A stretch of DNA of 64,000 bases from Pseudomonas putida S13.1.2 (GTDB lineage: Bacteria; Pseudomonadota; Gammaproteobacteria; Pseudomonadales; Pseudomonadaceae): NCBI RefSeq assembly GCF_000498395.2, contig NZ_CP010979.1, positions 4,340,001 to 4,404,000 on the forward strand, given 5' to 3'. The notes below the pieces were generated by a model. The model saw only the letters and a program-made list of their open reading frames with translations, did no database searches and was not told the DNA's origin. The position numbers were made by a program, and so were the translations under genes. Positions 8,393-16,552 of this stretch are shown piece by piece. Position 1 is the first letter of the stretch; every line of letters starts with the position of its first letter.

Positions 8393-9524
8393 CCGCCAGT
8401 GCACCGCACAAGCTGATCACCATCGCCATGGGTACCGCACTGCCATCATGCAGCAGGCCGACCAGTGCCGCCGCCCCTGCGGCGACGCTGAACTGCAGGC
8501 AGCCCATCAGTGCCGAGGCGCTGCCAGCCCGTGCGCCCTGCCCGCTCATGGCGCAGGCAGAGGCGTTGGGGATGATGCAGCCCAGGCTGGCGATGCAGAT
8601 GAACAGCGGTACCAGCAGCGGCCACAACTGTGCCGGCTGCAACGCTGCCACGCCCAACAGCGCCAGGCCTGCCGCCAGGTAAACCCACACCCCGCGCGCC
8701 AACAGAAACGCCGGCCCACGCTTGGCCAGCAAACGTGCATTCACCTGCGCCACCAGGATAAAGCCGGCGGCATTGGTACCAAACAGCCAACCGTAATGCT
8801 CGGCCGGCACGTCATAGAGCTTGATGAACACGAAAGGCGAACCGGCGATGTAGGCAAACATGCCGGCAATGGCGATACCACCGGTCAAGGCATGGCCAAG
8901 GAACACCCGGTCAGCAAGCAACCGCAGGTACTGGCGCAAAGCGCCAGACAGCGGCTGACGCGGCATGTGCTCAGGCAGGCTTTCCGGCAGGCCAAGGCTG
9001 ACCGCCAGCAGGCAGCCGGCACTGAACAGGCTCAAGGCCAGGAAGATCGACTGCCAGCCCGCCAGGTTCACCAGCACCCCGCCCAGCATCGGTGCCAGGA
9101 TCGGCGCCAGGCCCATGACCAGCATCAGTTGCGAAAACACCTTGGCCGAGGCCACCGGGTCGCACTTGTCGCTGACGATAGCCCGCGACAGCACCATACC
9201 GGCACAACCGCCCAGTGCCTGGACGAAGCGCGCCAGCACCAGGGTGTCGAGGTTGGGCGCATAGGCACAGGCCAGCGACGCCAGGGTGAACAGGGTTACC
9301 CCGAACATCAGCGGTATGCGCCGGCCAAAGCGGTCGGCTACCGGGCCATAGGCCAACTGGCCGATGGACAGGCCGAGGAAATAAGCGGCCAAAGTGGCCT
9401 GGATGTGTTTTTCATCGGTGGCGAACGCCTGCGCCATGGCCGGGAAGGCGGGCAGGTAGAAGTCGATCGCCAAGGGCCCGAACGCACTGAGTGCGCCCAG
9501 GATGAGCACCATTCGCAGGTTCAT
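8343..9524 (-). CDS. Bcr/CflA-family drug-resistance MFS exporter
   Basis: An inner-membrane transporter of 393 residues with 12 predicted transmembrane segments. The N-terminal GPLAIDFYLPAFP is typical of the Bcr/CflA (DHA1) family. The MFS motif A is visible as GPVADRFGRRIPLM (about residues 60-73). Members export chloramphenicol, bicyclomycin, sulfonamides or cysteine-related compounds; the substrate here is unknown. The ATG at 9524 is preferred because it puts the first membrane segment at the N-terminus. Confidence 0.9.
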   Translation of the reverse strand: MNLRMVLILGALSAFGPLAIDFYLPAFPAMAQAFATDEKHIQATLAAYFLGLSIGQLAYGPVADRFGRRIPLMFGVTLFTLASLACAYAPNLDTLVLARFVQALGGCAGMVLSRAIVSDKCDPVASAKVFSQLMLVMGLAPILAPMLGGVLVNLAGWQSIFLALSLFSAGCLLAVSLGLPESLPEHMPRQPLSGALRQYLRLLADRVFLGHALTGGIAIAGMFAYIAGSPFVFIKLYDVPAEHYGWLFGTNAAGFILVAQVNARLLAKRGPAFLLARGVWVYLAAGLALLGVAALQPAQLWPLLVPLFICIASLGCIIPNASACAMSGQGARAGSASALMGCLQFSVAAGAAALVGLLHDGSAVPMAMVISLCGALAVSVALLTRRLQARRPA

Positions 9525-9657
9525 CAGGAATCCATAGCAGGCTAAGCAAGTGATTGATTCTACCTGCTGTGGCGCCAATCAGGCTGAAAACATTTGCAAC
9601 AAACCTCGGCCTTACGGGGACAACTGCCTGGCCCGGAACCTGAAAATTGCCGTGGTC

Positions 9658-9746
9658 CCTGTGGGAGCGGGCGTGCCCGCGAATCAGGCACCGCGGTGGA
9701 TGGCACCGGCTACGCCGGTGTTCGCGGGCACGCCCGCTCCCACCGG
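9658..9746. repeat. Inverted pair of type A REP elements
   Basis: Two inverted REPs of the form TGTGGGAGCGGGC..GCCCGCGAA, at 9658-9683 and 9721-9744, are separated by a 37-base spacer. They lie between the MFS gene start and the copZ stop. Confidence 0.9.
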
Positions 9747-9768
9747 TAAGTCTCCCACTGGCAAGTCC

Positions 9769-9966
9769 TCAGGCCAGTTCGGCCTGATAACCCTCTTCAC
9801 GAATGGCCGTAAGGATCTGCTCCTGCGCCAGCTCACTCTGCACCCGTACCTGCTTCGCCGCCAGGTCGATCTCTACCTTGGCCGCGGCATCCTGCTCCTG
9901 CACCGCCCGGGTCACGGCTTTCACGCAATGGCCGCAGGTCATGCCTTGTACATTGAACACTTGCAT
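9769..9966 (-). CDS. copZ: Copper chaperone CopZ (heavy-metal-associated domain)
   Basis: A single HMA domain of 65 residues with the Cu(I)-binding GMTCGHC (Cys11, Cys14). It carries copper in the cytoplasm to the CopA ATPase and related targets. The Shine-Dalgarno sequence AAGGAGGT is strong. A CueR-type promoter lies directly upstream, and copA-cueR are 0.6 kb away, so it belongs to the copper-efflux regulon. Confidence 0.95.
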   Translation of the reverse strand: MQVFNVQGMTCGHCVKAVTRAVQEQDAAAKVEIDLAAKQVRVQSELAQEQILTAIREEGYQAELA

Positions 9967-9993
9967 GGGGTTACCTCCTTCAGGTTTTCAACG

Positions 9994-10024
9994 AGTCTCA
10001 AGCTTGCCATCGGGGCAAGGTCAA
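9994..10024 (-). promoter_or_regulatory. CueR-type promoter/operator of copZ
   Basis: On the minus strand, -35 TTGACC and -10 GAGACT are separated by 19 bp, the long spacer typical of MerR-family promoters. The spacer holds the dyad CTTGCCCCGATGGCAAG. The layout matches the known E. coli copA promoter. A copper-bound CueR would underwind the spacer and activate copZ. Confidence 0.8.
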
Positions 10025-10110
10025 GCCCGGCCAGCAACACCTGGGGTGGAAATCCGCGCCCACGTCGGCCAAGCTTCGCGTTTGACGATCAGGCAAGCAG
10101 GAGATTTTTC

Positions 10111-10497
10111 ATGTTCAGGGCAGCATTGGGCGTCGTCGGGCTATTGAGCGCGCTGGCTGCGGTGCCACCGGCCAGTGCCGAGGGCAATTCGGACTACAGC
10201 GTACTGATCATTTCCCGAGAACGCCTGGAAGTGGCCACCCACTGCGAAATCGGCGTCTACCTCAACGATCAGCTTTCCGGGCGTGTGTTCCAGGAGCAAT
10301 CCGCCTCGTTCAACCTGCCGCCCGGCCCGGTGGATGTGCGCCTGCGCCTGCTGCCAGGGCAGATGCCAGGCTGTGCACCGGGCATCGAAGACCAACGCAG
10401 CACACGTTTGAACCTGCAGACGGGCCAGATCAACAAGTACCGCATCGCCATGGGGCAATATGGGCTGGAGTTGAAGCGAGCCGGCCTGGGCTATTGA
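10111..10497 (+). CDS. Exported protein of unknown function in the copper island
   Basis: A protein of 128 residues. Its N-terminus is a clear signal peptide ending near PPASAEG (about residue 24), so it is probably periplasmic. AGGAG precedes the ATG at 10111. I do not recognise the mature domain; it has two cysteines (HCEIG and PGCAPG) that could form a disulfide, and no HMA or His/Met-rich copper motif. It lies between two CueR-type promoters, and its stop codon overlaps the -35 element of copA. Co-regulation with copper genes is possible but not shown. Confidence 0.75.
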   Translation: MFRAALGVVGLLSALAAVPPASAEGNSDYSVLIISRERLEVATHCEIGVYLNDQLSGRVFQEQSASFNLPPGPVDVRLRLLPGQMPGCAPGIEDQRSTRLNLQTGQINKYRIAMGQYGLELKRAGLGY

Positions 10498-10524
10498 CCT
10501 TACCTGCATGGCAAGGTTGATGCT
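10494..10524 (+). promoter_or_regulatory. CueR-type promoter/operator of copA
   Basis: -35 TTGACC (10494-10499), a 19-bp spacer containing CCTTACCTGCATGGCAAGG, and a weak -10 GATGCT (10519-10524). The dyad has one arm mismatch. The -35 overlaps the stop codon of the upstream gene. Spacing and dyad agree with a MerR/CueR target and with the copZ promoter nearby. Confidence 0.78.
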
Positions 10525-10549
10525 GGAGGCCTGTCCAAGGAGGAGAGCC

Positions 10550-12949
10550 ATGCCCGCATCCACCACTTATGACCTGCCGATCTCCGGCATGACCTGCGCC
10601 AGCTGTGCCGGCCGGGTCGAGCGCGCCCTGCGCAAGGTCACCGGCGCTGAACAGGTCAGCGTCAACCTCGCCACCGAACAGGCCCGGGTCCAGGCCCCGG
10701 CCGACAGCCTGCCAGCCCTGCTCGACGCCGTGCGCGAAGCTGGCTACGGGGTGCCCAGCCGTACCGTCGAGCTGCAGATTGGCGGCATGACCTGCGCCAG
10801 CTGCGTCGGCCGCGTAGAGCGCGCCCTGGGCAAGCTGCCCGGGGTCGAGCAGGTCAGCGTCAACCTCGCCAGCGAACGCGCGCACCTCAAGGTGCTCGCG
10901 GCCGTCGACGACAACCTGCTGATCGACGCCGTGCACAAGGCCGGCTACAGCGCCAGCCTGCCGCAAACGGCCAATCACGACCAAAGCGTTGCCCAGCGCC
11001 GGTTGCGCAATGAGCGCCTGGCGGTCGGCGCAGCCTTGCTGTTGGCCCTGCCACTGGTATTGCCAATGCTGGTGCAGCCGTTCGGCCTGCACTGGATGTT
11101 GCCCGCATGGGCGCAGTTCCTGCTGGCCACGCCGGTGCAGTTCATTCTCGGCGCGCGCTTTTACGTAGCCGCCTGGAAGGCCGTACGCGCCGGCGCCGGC
11201 AACATGGACCTGCTGGTGGCGCTAGGCACCAGCGCTGGCTACGGCTTGAGCCTGTACCAGTGGGCGCAGGCGCCCGCCGGCATGGCCCCACACCTGTACT
11301 TTGAAGCCTCAGCCGTGGTGATTGCCCTGGTGTTGCTGGGCAAGTACCTGGAAAGCCGTGCCAAGCGCCAGACCGCCAGTGCCATCCGCGCCCTTGAGGC
11401 ACTGCGCCCGGAGCGCGCCCTGCGTGTAGTCGACGGCCAGGAGCAAGACGTGGCCATCGCCCAGTTGGTGCTGGGCGACCTGGTACTGGTCAAGCCCGGC
11501 GAGCGGTTCCCGGTCGACGGTGTGGTCGAAGACGGCAGCAGCCATGCCGATGAAGCACTGATCAGCGGCGAGAGCCTACCGGTGCCCAAGCAACCCGGCG
11601 ACAGTGTCACCGGTGGTGCCATCAACGGCGAAGGCCGGTTGCTGGTGCGCACCCAGGCGCTGGGCACCGAAACCGTGCTGGCCCGTATCATCCGCCTGGT
11701 GGAAGACGCCCAGGCCGCCAAGGCGCCGATCCAGAAGCTGGTCGACCGGGTCAGCCAAGTGTTCGTCCCGGCCGTGCTGGTACTGGCCCTGATCACCCTG
11801 ATCGGCTGGTGGCTGGCGGGCGCACCGTTGGAAACCGCACTGATCAACGCCGTTGCCGTGTTGGTCATCGCCTGCCCCTGTGCCCTCGGCCTGGCCACAC
11901 CTGCAGCAATCATGGCCGGCACCGGGGTTGCCGCCCGCCACGGCATCCTGATCAAGGACGCCGAAGCCCTGGAGCGTGCCCATGCGGTCAACCGCGTGGT
12001 CTTCGACAAGACCGGCACGCTTACCTCCGGCAGCCCCCGGGTGGTCCATAGCCAGGCGCAAGTGGGCAGCAGTGCCGACCTGCACCGTTTGGCCGGCGCC
12101 CTGCAGCGCGGCAGCGAGCACCCACTGGCCAAGGCGGTGCTGGATGCCTGCGCCGATCAGGGGCTGGACGTGCCAAGCGTAACCGACAGCCAGTCGCTGA
12201 CCGGTCGCGGTATTGCCGGGCGTGTAGAAGGCCGCGAGCTGGCCCTGGGCAACCGCCGCCTGCTCGACGAAAGCGCCCTGCAGCCCGGTGACCTGGCCGC
12301 CAAGGCCCAGGCCTGGGAAGCCGAGGGTCGCACCCTGTCGTGGCTCATCGAACGCGGCCCGCAACCTCGTGTTCTGGGCCTGTTCGCCTTTGGTGACAGC
12401 CTCAAGCCCGGCGCCGCACAGGCGATCGACACCCTGCACGCACAGCACATCAGCAGCCACTTGCTGACCGGCGACAACCGCGGCAGCGCCAAAGTGGTGG
12501 CCGACGCCCTGGGTATCGACGATGTGCATGCCGAAGTGCTGCCTGCCGACAAGGCCGCCACCGTGGCCGCACTCAAGCGCAATGGCGTGGTTGCCATGGT
12601 CGGCGATGGCATCAACGACGCCCCGGCCCTGGCTGCCGCCGATATCGGCATTGCCATGGGTGGCGGTACCGACGTGGCCATGCAGGCCGCCGGCATCACA
12701 CTGATGCGAGGTGACCCGCGCCTGGTGCCGGCCGCCCTGGAGATCAGCCGCAAGACCTACGCCAAGATCCGCCAGAACCTGTTCTGGGCGTTCATCTATA
12801 ACCTGATCGGCATCCCGCTGGCGGCGCTGGGTTACCTCAACCCGGTACTGGCCGGCGCCGCCATGGCCCTGTCCAGCGTCAGCGTGGTCAGCAACGCGCT
12901 GTGGCTCAAGGCGTGGAAACCCACCAGCACCACCGAGGAAGCGCCATGA
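10550..12949 (+). CDS. copA: Cu(I)-exporting P1B-type ATPase CopA
   Basis: An inner-membrane copper pump of 799 residues. Two N-terminal HMA domains each carry GMTCASC (Cys16/19 and Cys82/85). The transmembrane copper-binding CPC is at residues 442-444 (ACPCALGLATPAA). The phosphorylated aspartate is D486 in DKTGT. The P1B histidine-proline motif is in SEHPLAK, and GDGINDAPAL marks the hinge. The ATG at 10550 follows AAGGAGGAG. It drives ATP-dependent export of cytoplasmic Cu(I). It overlaps cueR by 4 bases, so the two are co-transcribed. Confidence 0.97.
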   Translation: MPASTTYDLPISGMTCASCAGRVERALRKVTGAEQVSVNLATEQARVQAPADSLPALLDAVREAGYGVPSRTVELQIGGMTCASCVGRVERALGKLPGVEQVSVNLASERAHLKVLAAVDDNLLIDAVHKAGYSASLPQTANHDQSVAQRRLRNERLAVGAALLLALPLVLPMLVQPFGLHWMLPAWAQFLLATPVQFILGARFYVAAWKAVRAGAGNMDLLVALGTSAGYGLSLYQWAQAPAGMAPHLYFEASAVVIALVLLGKYLESRAKRQTASAIRALEALRPERALRVVDGQEQDVAIAQLVLGDLVLVKPGERFPVDGVVEDGSSHADEALISGESLPVPKQPGDSVTGGAINGEGRLLVRTQALGTETVLARIIRLVEDAQAAKAPIQKLVDRVSQVFVPAVLVLALITLIGWWLAGAPLETALINAVAVLVIACPCALGLATPAAIMAGTGVAARHGILIKDAEALERAHAVNRVVFDKTGTLTSGSPRVVHSQAQVGSSADLHRLAGALQRGSEHPLAKAVLDACADQGLDVPSVTDSQSLTGRGIAGRVEGRELALGNRRLLDESALQPGDLAAKAQAWEAEGRTLSWLIERGPQPRVLGLFAFGDSLKPGAAQAIDTLHAQHISSHLLTGDNRGSAKVVADALGIDDVHAEVLPADKAATVAALKRNGVVAMVGDGINDAPALAAADIGIAMGGGTDVAMQAAGITLMRGDPRLVPAALEISRKTYAKIRQNLFWAFIYNLIGIPLAALGYLNPVLAGAAMALSSVSVVSNALWLKAWKPTSTTEEAP

Positions 12950-13356
12950 ACATCGGCCAGGCCGCCCGCCGCAGCGGGCTTAGCACCAAGATGATCCGTT
13001 ATTACGAATCCATCGGCCTGCTCAAACCTGCCACGCGCAGCGACAGCGGCTACCGCCTGTACCAGGCAGAAGACTTGCACAGCCTGGCCTTCATCAAGCG
13101 CTCCCGCGACCTGGGCTTTTCCCTGGAAGAGGTCGGCAAGCTGCTGACCCTGTGGCAGGACCGTCAACGTGCCAGCGCCGATGTGAAAGCACTGGCCATG
13201 CAGCACATCGATGAGCTGAACCGGCGCATCGAGGAGCTGGTGAGCCTGCGCGATACCCTTGGCGAGCTGGTTTCGCATTGCCAGGGGGACGACCGCCCGG
13301 ACTGCCCGATCCTCAAGGACCTGGCCAATGGCGCTGCTGGAAACTGCTGTCACTGA
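12946..13356 (+). CDS. cueR: MerR-family copper-responsive activator CueR
   Basis: A MerR-type regulator of 136 residues. The N-terminal winged helix is MNIGQAARRSGLSTKMIRYY, followed by a long dimerisation helix. The metal loop HCQGDDRPDC has two cysteines in the CueR spacing (Cys112 and Cys120), selective for monovalent Cu/Ag. Its start overlaps the copA stop (ATGA), so CueR is made with its target. The two CueR-type sites at copZ and copA are the expected binding sites. Confidence 0.95.
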   Translation: MNIGQAARRSGLSTKMIRYYESIGLLKPATRSDSGYRLYQAEDLHSLAFIKRSRDLGFSLEEVGKLLTLWQDRQRASADVKALAMQHIDELNRRIEELVSLRDTLGELVSHCQGDDRPDCPILKDLANGAAGNCCH

Positions 13357-13365
13357 TCGGTCACC

Positions 13366-13397
13366 CGCGTTTGGTATGCCAAAAGCGTCCAAACGCG
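13366..13397. terminator. Stem-loop after cueR, possible terminator or operator
   Basis: CGCGTTTGG and CCAAACGCG form a perfect 9-bp stem with a 14-base loop, beginning 9 bases after the cueR stop. There is no U-tract. It may end the copA-cueR transcript or be a binding site upstream of the chemoreceptor. Confidence 0.4.
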
Positions 13398-13523
13398 ACC
13401 GAATAGTCATCAACCGCGACTTTATCCAATAAATACGGGCGTTTTGCTTCATAAAAACCGGAATGCTGCCGATGTACTGGCTACCTGCCTCGTGGGTCGA
13501 CAATAAAAATTCCGGGAGCGTCG

Positions 13524-15467
13524 ATGAGCATCAAACAGAAACTGACCTGGGCATTCGCGGTCATCGCCGGCTTGCCCATTGTCCTCGTGGCCACCCTGGT
13601 GGTCCTCAACCTGCGCGGCGAAGCCCGCGACGGATTCCTCGACGGTAGCAGCCGGGAAATCCGCCAGGTCAGCAACGCGATGAACATCTTCTTCCAGGGC
13701 ATCAACCAGAACGTCGAGTACATGGCTTCGCAGCCAATGGTCGCCGCCACCGGCAGCGAGCTGAACAAGTACATGAGCGCCGCCCCGTCCTACGAACTGG
13801 GCGAGCACGCCAGCAAGCTCCTCGAGTTCATGACCCGTCTGGCCAACGCGCATCCCTCCTATGCCTACCTCTCATACGGGGTGAACGACGGCGGCTACAC
13901 GGGCTGGCCGGCCGGGCAGAAGTTCGTCAATTACGACCCACGCACCCGCCCCTGGTACCAGCTGGCCATGGCCAACCCAGGCAAGACCGTGCGCACCGGT
14001 GCCTACTACTGGGCCGCCGACGACGCGGTGCTGGTCAGTACCGTGCGGGCCGTGGCGAACCAGCTTGGCAACCCCGGCGGCGTGGTCAACATCGACGTGT
14101 CGCTCAAAGGCCTGACCGAGATCGTCAAACAGATCAAGCTGGGTGAAAGCGGCTACCTGATGCTGGTGGAAAGCAACGGCAACGTCATGGTCGACCCACG
14201 CGACGCCGCTCACAACTTCAAGCAGCTGGCCAGCTTCGGCGACGGCTATGCCGCGCTGGCCAAGGCCGGCAAGGGCCTGGTCGAGGTCGAACTCAATGGC
14301 GTGCGCTACATGGCCAACGTCTACCCCGACGAGCAGCTGGGCTGGACCTTCATCGGCCTGATCGAGCAAAGCGAAGTGATGCAGACCACCACCCGGCTCA
14401 CCTGGCTGATCGGGGTTATCGCCGTGGTGCTGGCCGCGCTGTTCGCAGTGGTGGGTGCAGCCTTCGCCAAGCTGATCGTGCGCCCGATCAACAGCGTCAC
14501 CAGCGGCCTGGAAGACATTGCCCAAGGCGAGGGTGACCTGACCCGCAACCTGGAAATCCGTGGCCGCGACGAAACCGCGCAACTGGCCAGCTGGTTCAAC
14601 CAGTTCCTCGGTGCCATTCGCAGCCTTATCCAGCACATCGGCGCCGCTGCCGGCAAGATCCTCAGCACCTCCAGCAGCTCGACCCGTGTTTCCAGCGACA
14701 TGGCTGAGGCCGCAGGCCGCCAGCGCGAGGCCGTGGACATGGTTTCTACCGCCTTCCACGAAATGGTCGCCACCGCCAACGAAGTGGCCCGTTCCTGCAG
14801 CCAGGCGGCGCAGTCGGCCGACAGCGGCCAGCAGCAAGCCCGCGAAGGCCAGCAGCAGATCGATGCCGCCGTACAAAGCGTCGACCGCCTGAGCCACGAA
14901 ATAGAACAATCGGCCCAGTCGATCCAGCAGCTGGAGCGTGACAGCAACGCCATCCAGTCGATCCTCGGCACCATTCGCTCGATTGCCGAACAGACCAACC
15001 TGCTGGCCCTCAATGCTGCCATCGAAGCCGCCCGTGCCGGTGAGCAGGGCCGTGGCTTTGCCGTGGTGGCCGATGAAGTGCGGGCCCTGGCCAAGCGCAC
15101 TGCCGACTCCACGGCCGAAATCGACGGCCTGCTGGGCAACCTGGCCAGCCGCACGGCCGAAGTGGCCGACCAGATGCATGCCAGCCTGGAAGTGTCGCAG
15201 CAGTCGGTGAGCCGTATCGGCCTGGCCCGCGACAGCTTCGGGCAAATCCGTGAGTCGGTGGATGTGATCCGCGACATGAACACGCAGATCGCCACGGCGG
15301 CCGAGGAACAGCATCAGGTGGCCGAGGACATCAACCGGCACATCAGCCAGATCCACGGGGATGCGCAGCTGGTGGCCGAACTGGCCCAGGCAGCGCGCCA
15401 GGACTCCGAGAGCCTGGCTGGGCTGTCCAATGAGCTGGATTCGCTGGTGCGCAGGTTCCGCACCTGA
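13524..15467 (+). CDS. Methyl-accepting chemotaxis protein with dCACHE-like sensor
   Basis: A chemoreceptor of 647 residues: a transmembrane segment (about 8-30), a large periplasmic domain (about 31-285), a second membrane segment (about 292-315), HAMP (RPINSVTSGLEDIAQGEGDL), and a cytoplasmic signalling domain with the conserved hairpin SIAEQTNLLALNAAIEAARA. The periplasmic part has TRPWYQLA, an Arg-x-Trp-Tyr pattern seen in dCACHE amino-acid and amine sensors. The full ligand motif is not certain, so the ligand is unknown. It signals through CheA/CheW. Confidence 0.93.
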   Translation: MSIKQKLTWAFAVIAGLPIVLVATLVVLNLRGEARDGFLDGSSREIRQVSNAMNIFFQGINQNVEYMASQPMVAATGSELNKYMSAAPSYELGEHASKLLEFMTRLANAHPSYAYLSYGVNDGGYTGWPAGQKFVNYDPRTRPWYQLAMANPGKTVRTGAYYWAADDAVLVSTVRAVANQLGNPGGVVNIDVSLKGLTEIVKQIKLGESGYLMLVESNGNVMVDPRDAAHNFKQLASFGDGYAALAKAGKGLVEVELNGVRYMANVYPDEQLGWTFIGLIEQSEVMQTTTRLTWLIGVIAVVLAALFAVVGAAFAKLIVRPINSVTSGLEDIAQGEGDLTRNLEIRGRDETAQLASWFNQFLGAIRSLIQHIGAAAGKILSTSSSSTRVSSDMAEAAGRQREAVDMVSTAFHEMVATANEVARSCSQAAQSADSGQQQAREGQQQIDAAVQSVDRLSHEIEQSAQSIQQLERDSNAIQSILGTIRSIAEQTNLLALNAAIEAARAGEQGRGFAVVADEVRALAKRTADSTAEIDGLLGNLASRTAEVADQMHASLEVSQQSVSRIGLARDSFGQIRESVDVIRDMNTQIATAAEEQHQVAEDINRHISQIHGDAQLVAELAQAARQDSESLAGLSNELDSLVRRFRT

Positions 15468-15473
15468 TGTGTT

Positions 15474-15584
15474 GCCTGTACCGGCCTCTTCGCGGGTAAA
15501 CCCGCTCCCACAGGTACAGCGCTGCCCTGAGCCTTGCGCTGTACCTGTGGGAGCGGGTTTACCCGCGAAGAGGCCGGTTCAGGC
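15474..15584. repeat. REP doublet (type A) with 49-bp inverted repeat
   Basis: Arms 15474-15522 and 15536-15584 are inverted repeats with one mismatch over 49 bases, separated by 13 bases. The core is CGCGGGTAAACCCGCTCCCA. It lies between the chemoreceptor stop and the AraC gene 3' end and can fold into a long hairpin on either transcript. Confidence 0.93.
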
Positions 15585-15593
15585 AACCAGGCA

Positions 15594-16372
15594 CTACAGT
15601 TTCAACTCCCCCGGCGTCGCCCCGAACAACTGCTTGAATGCGGCAATGTAAGCCGAGGTGGAGTCATACCCACACCCCAACGCCGCCTCGGTCACATTCT
15701 CCCCGCCTCCAGCAGCGCCAGCGACGACAGCAACCGCATGCGCTGGCGCCAGTTGCGAAAGCTCAACCCCGTCTCCCGCTGGAACAGCCGCATCAGCGTC
15801 TTCTCCGAACACCCCAGCTCCCGCGCCCATTGCTGCAAGGTCTGCGGCTGGTCCGGTGCGGCGATCAAGCCATTGCACAGCGTCAGCAACCCTGGGTGGC
15901 GGGGCAACGGCAGTGAAAACCCGACTTCCGGCAAGGTGCGCAATTGGTCGAGCAGCACCGCCACCAGACGCGCCTCGGCGCTGTCGCCCTCCGGGTAGTC
16001 CGGCGCAAACAGGCAAAACTGCTTGATCAGCTCGCGCGCCAGTGGCGTCACTTCCAGCACCCGGCATTGCTCCGGGGCCCATGGGCAGGCATCGCGGCGC
16101 ACATACAGGCTGCGCATCTCGGCCTGCATGGAGGTGACCACTTCGTGCTCGGCATCGGCAGGGATCCACACACCCCACTGGGGCGGGGCGAAGTAACTGC
16201 CGTCGCGCGTGTATACGCCAAGTACGCCGCTGATGGCGTAGGAAAACTGCACCCAGTCGTGCTGATGGCGGGTGGTCCAGGAGCCGGCGCCGAGGCTTTC
16301 GGCACGGGCATAGAGGGGCCTGGGCAAGTGGTCCAGCGCCGGGATAGCGCGGGGATGTCCGATGATCGGCAT
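15594..16372 (-). pseudogene. AraC-family regulator broken by a one-base frameshift
   Basis: The first frame encodes 226 residues: an N-terminal cupin-like AraC sensor (TRHQHDWVQFSYAISG) and the first HTH helix pair of the C-terminal domain (QQWARELGCSEKTLMRLFQR). It ends abnormally at LLEAGRM then a stop at 15692. The remaining conserved part, ENVTEAALGCGYDSTSAY and FKQLFGATPGELKL, continues in the next frame to 15594. Adding one G to the GGGG run at 15701-15704 (minus strand) restores the whole protein of about 259 residues. The second HTH is therefore lost unless the base is a sequencing error. It lies 10 bases from a REP doublet. Confidence 0.85.
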
Positions 16373-16441
16373 GGCGGTTTCTTGTAGTTATGAGCAGACA
16401 AGCCTAACAGTTGGGGGATAGGACTGTGGCATCTGTGCTGC

Positions 16442-16532
16442 CTTCTTCGCGGGCTTGCCCGCTCCCACAGGTAGACCGCTGCCTGCGAAACCTGTGTTGT
16501 CCCTGTGGGAGCGGGTTTACCCGCGAAGCAGG
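16442..16532. repeat. Inverted pair of type A REP elements
   Basis: CTTCGCGGGCTTGCCCGCTC near 16445-16464 and its inverted partner CTGTGGGAGCGGGTTTACCC near 16503-16522. It lies between the AraC start region and the 3' end of the thiolase gene. Confidence 0.88.
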
Positions 16533-16552
16533 CGACGCGGTATTGCAGAAAA

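Noticed and set aside
9658..9746. CRISPR array or phage attachment sites from repeated sequences across the window
   Set aside because: The repeats are inverted pairs scattered between genes, without regular spacers or cas genes; they match Pseudomonas REP elements.
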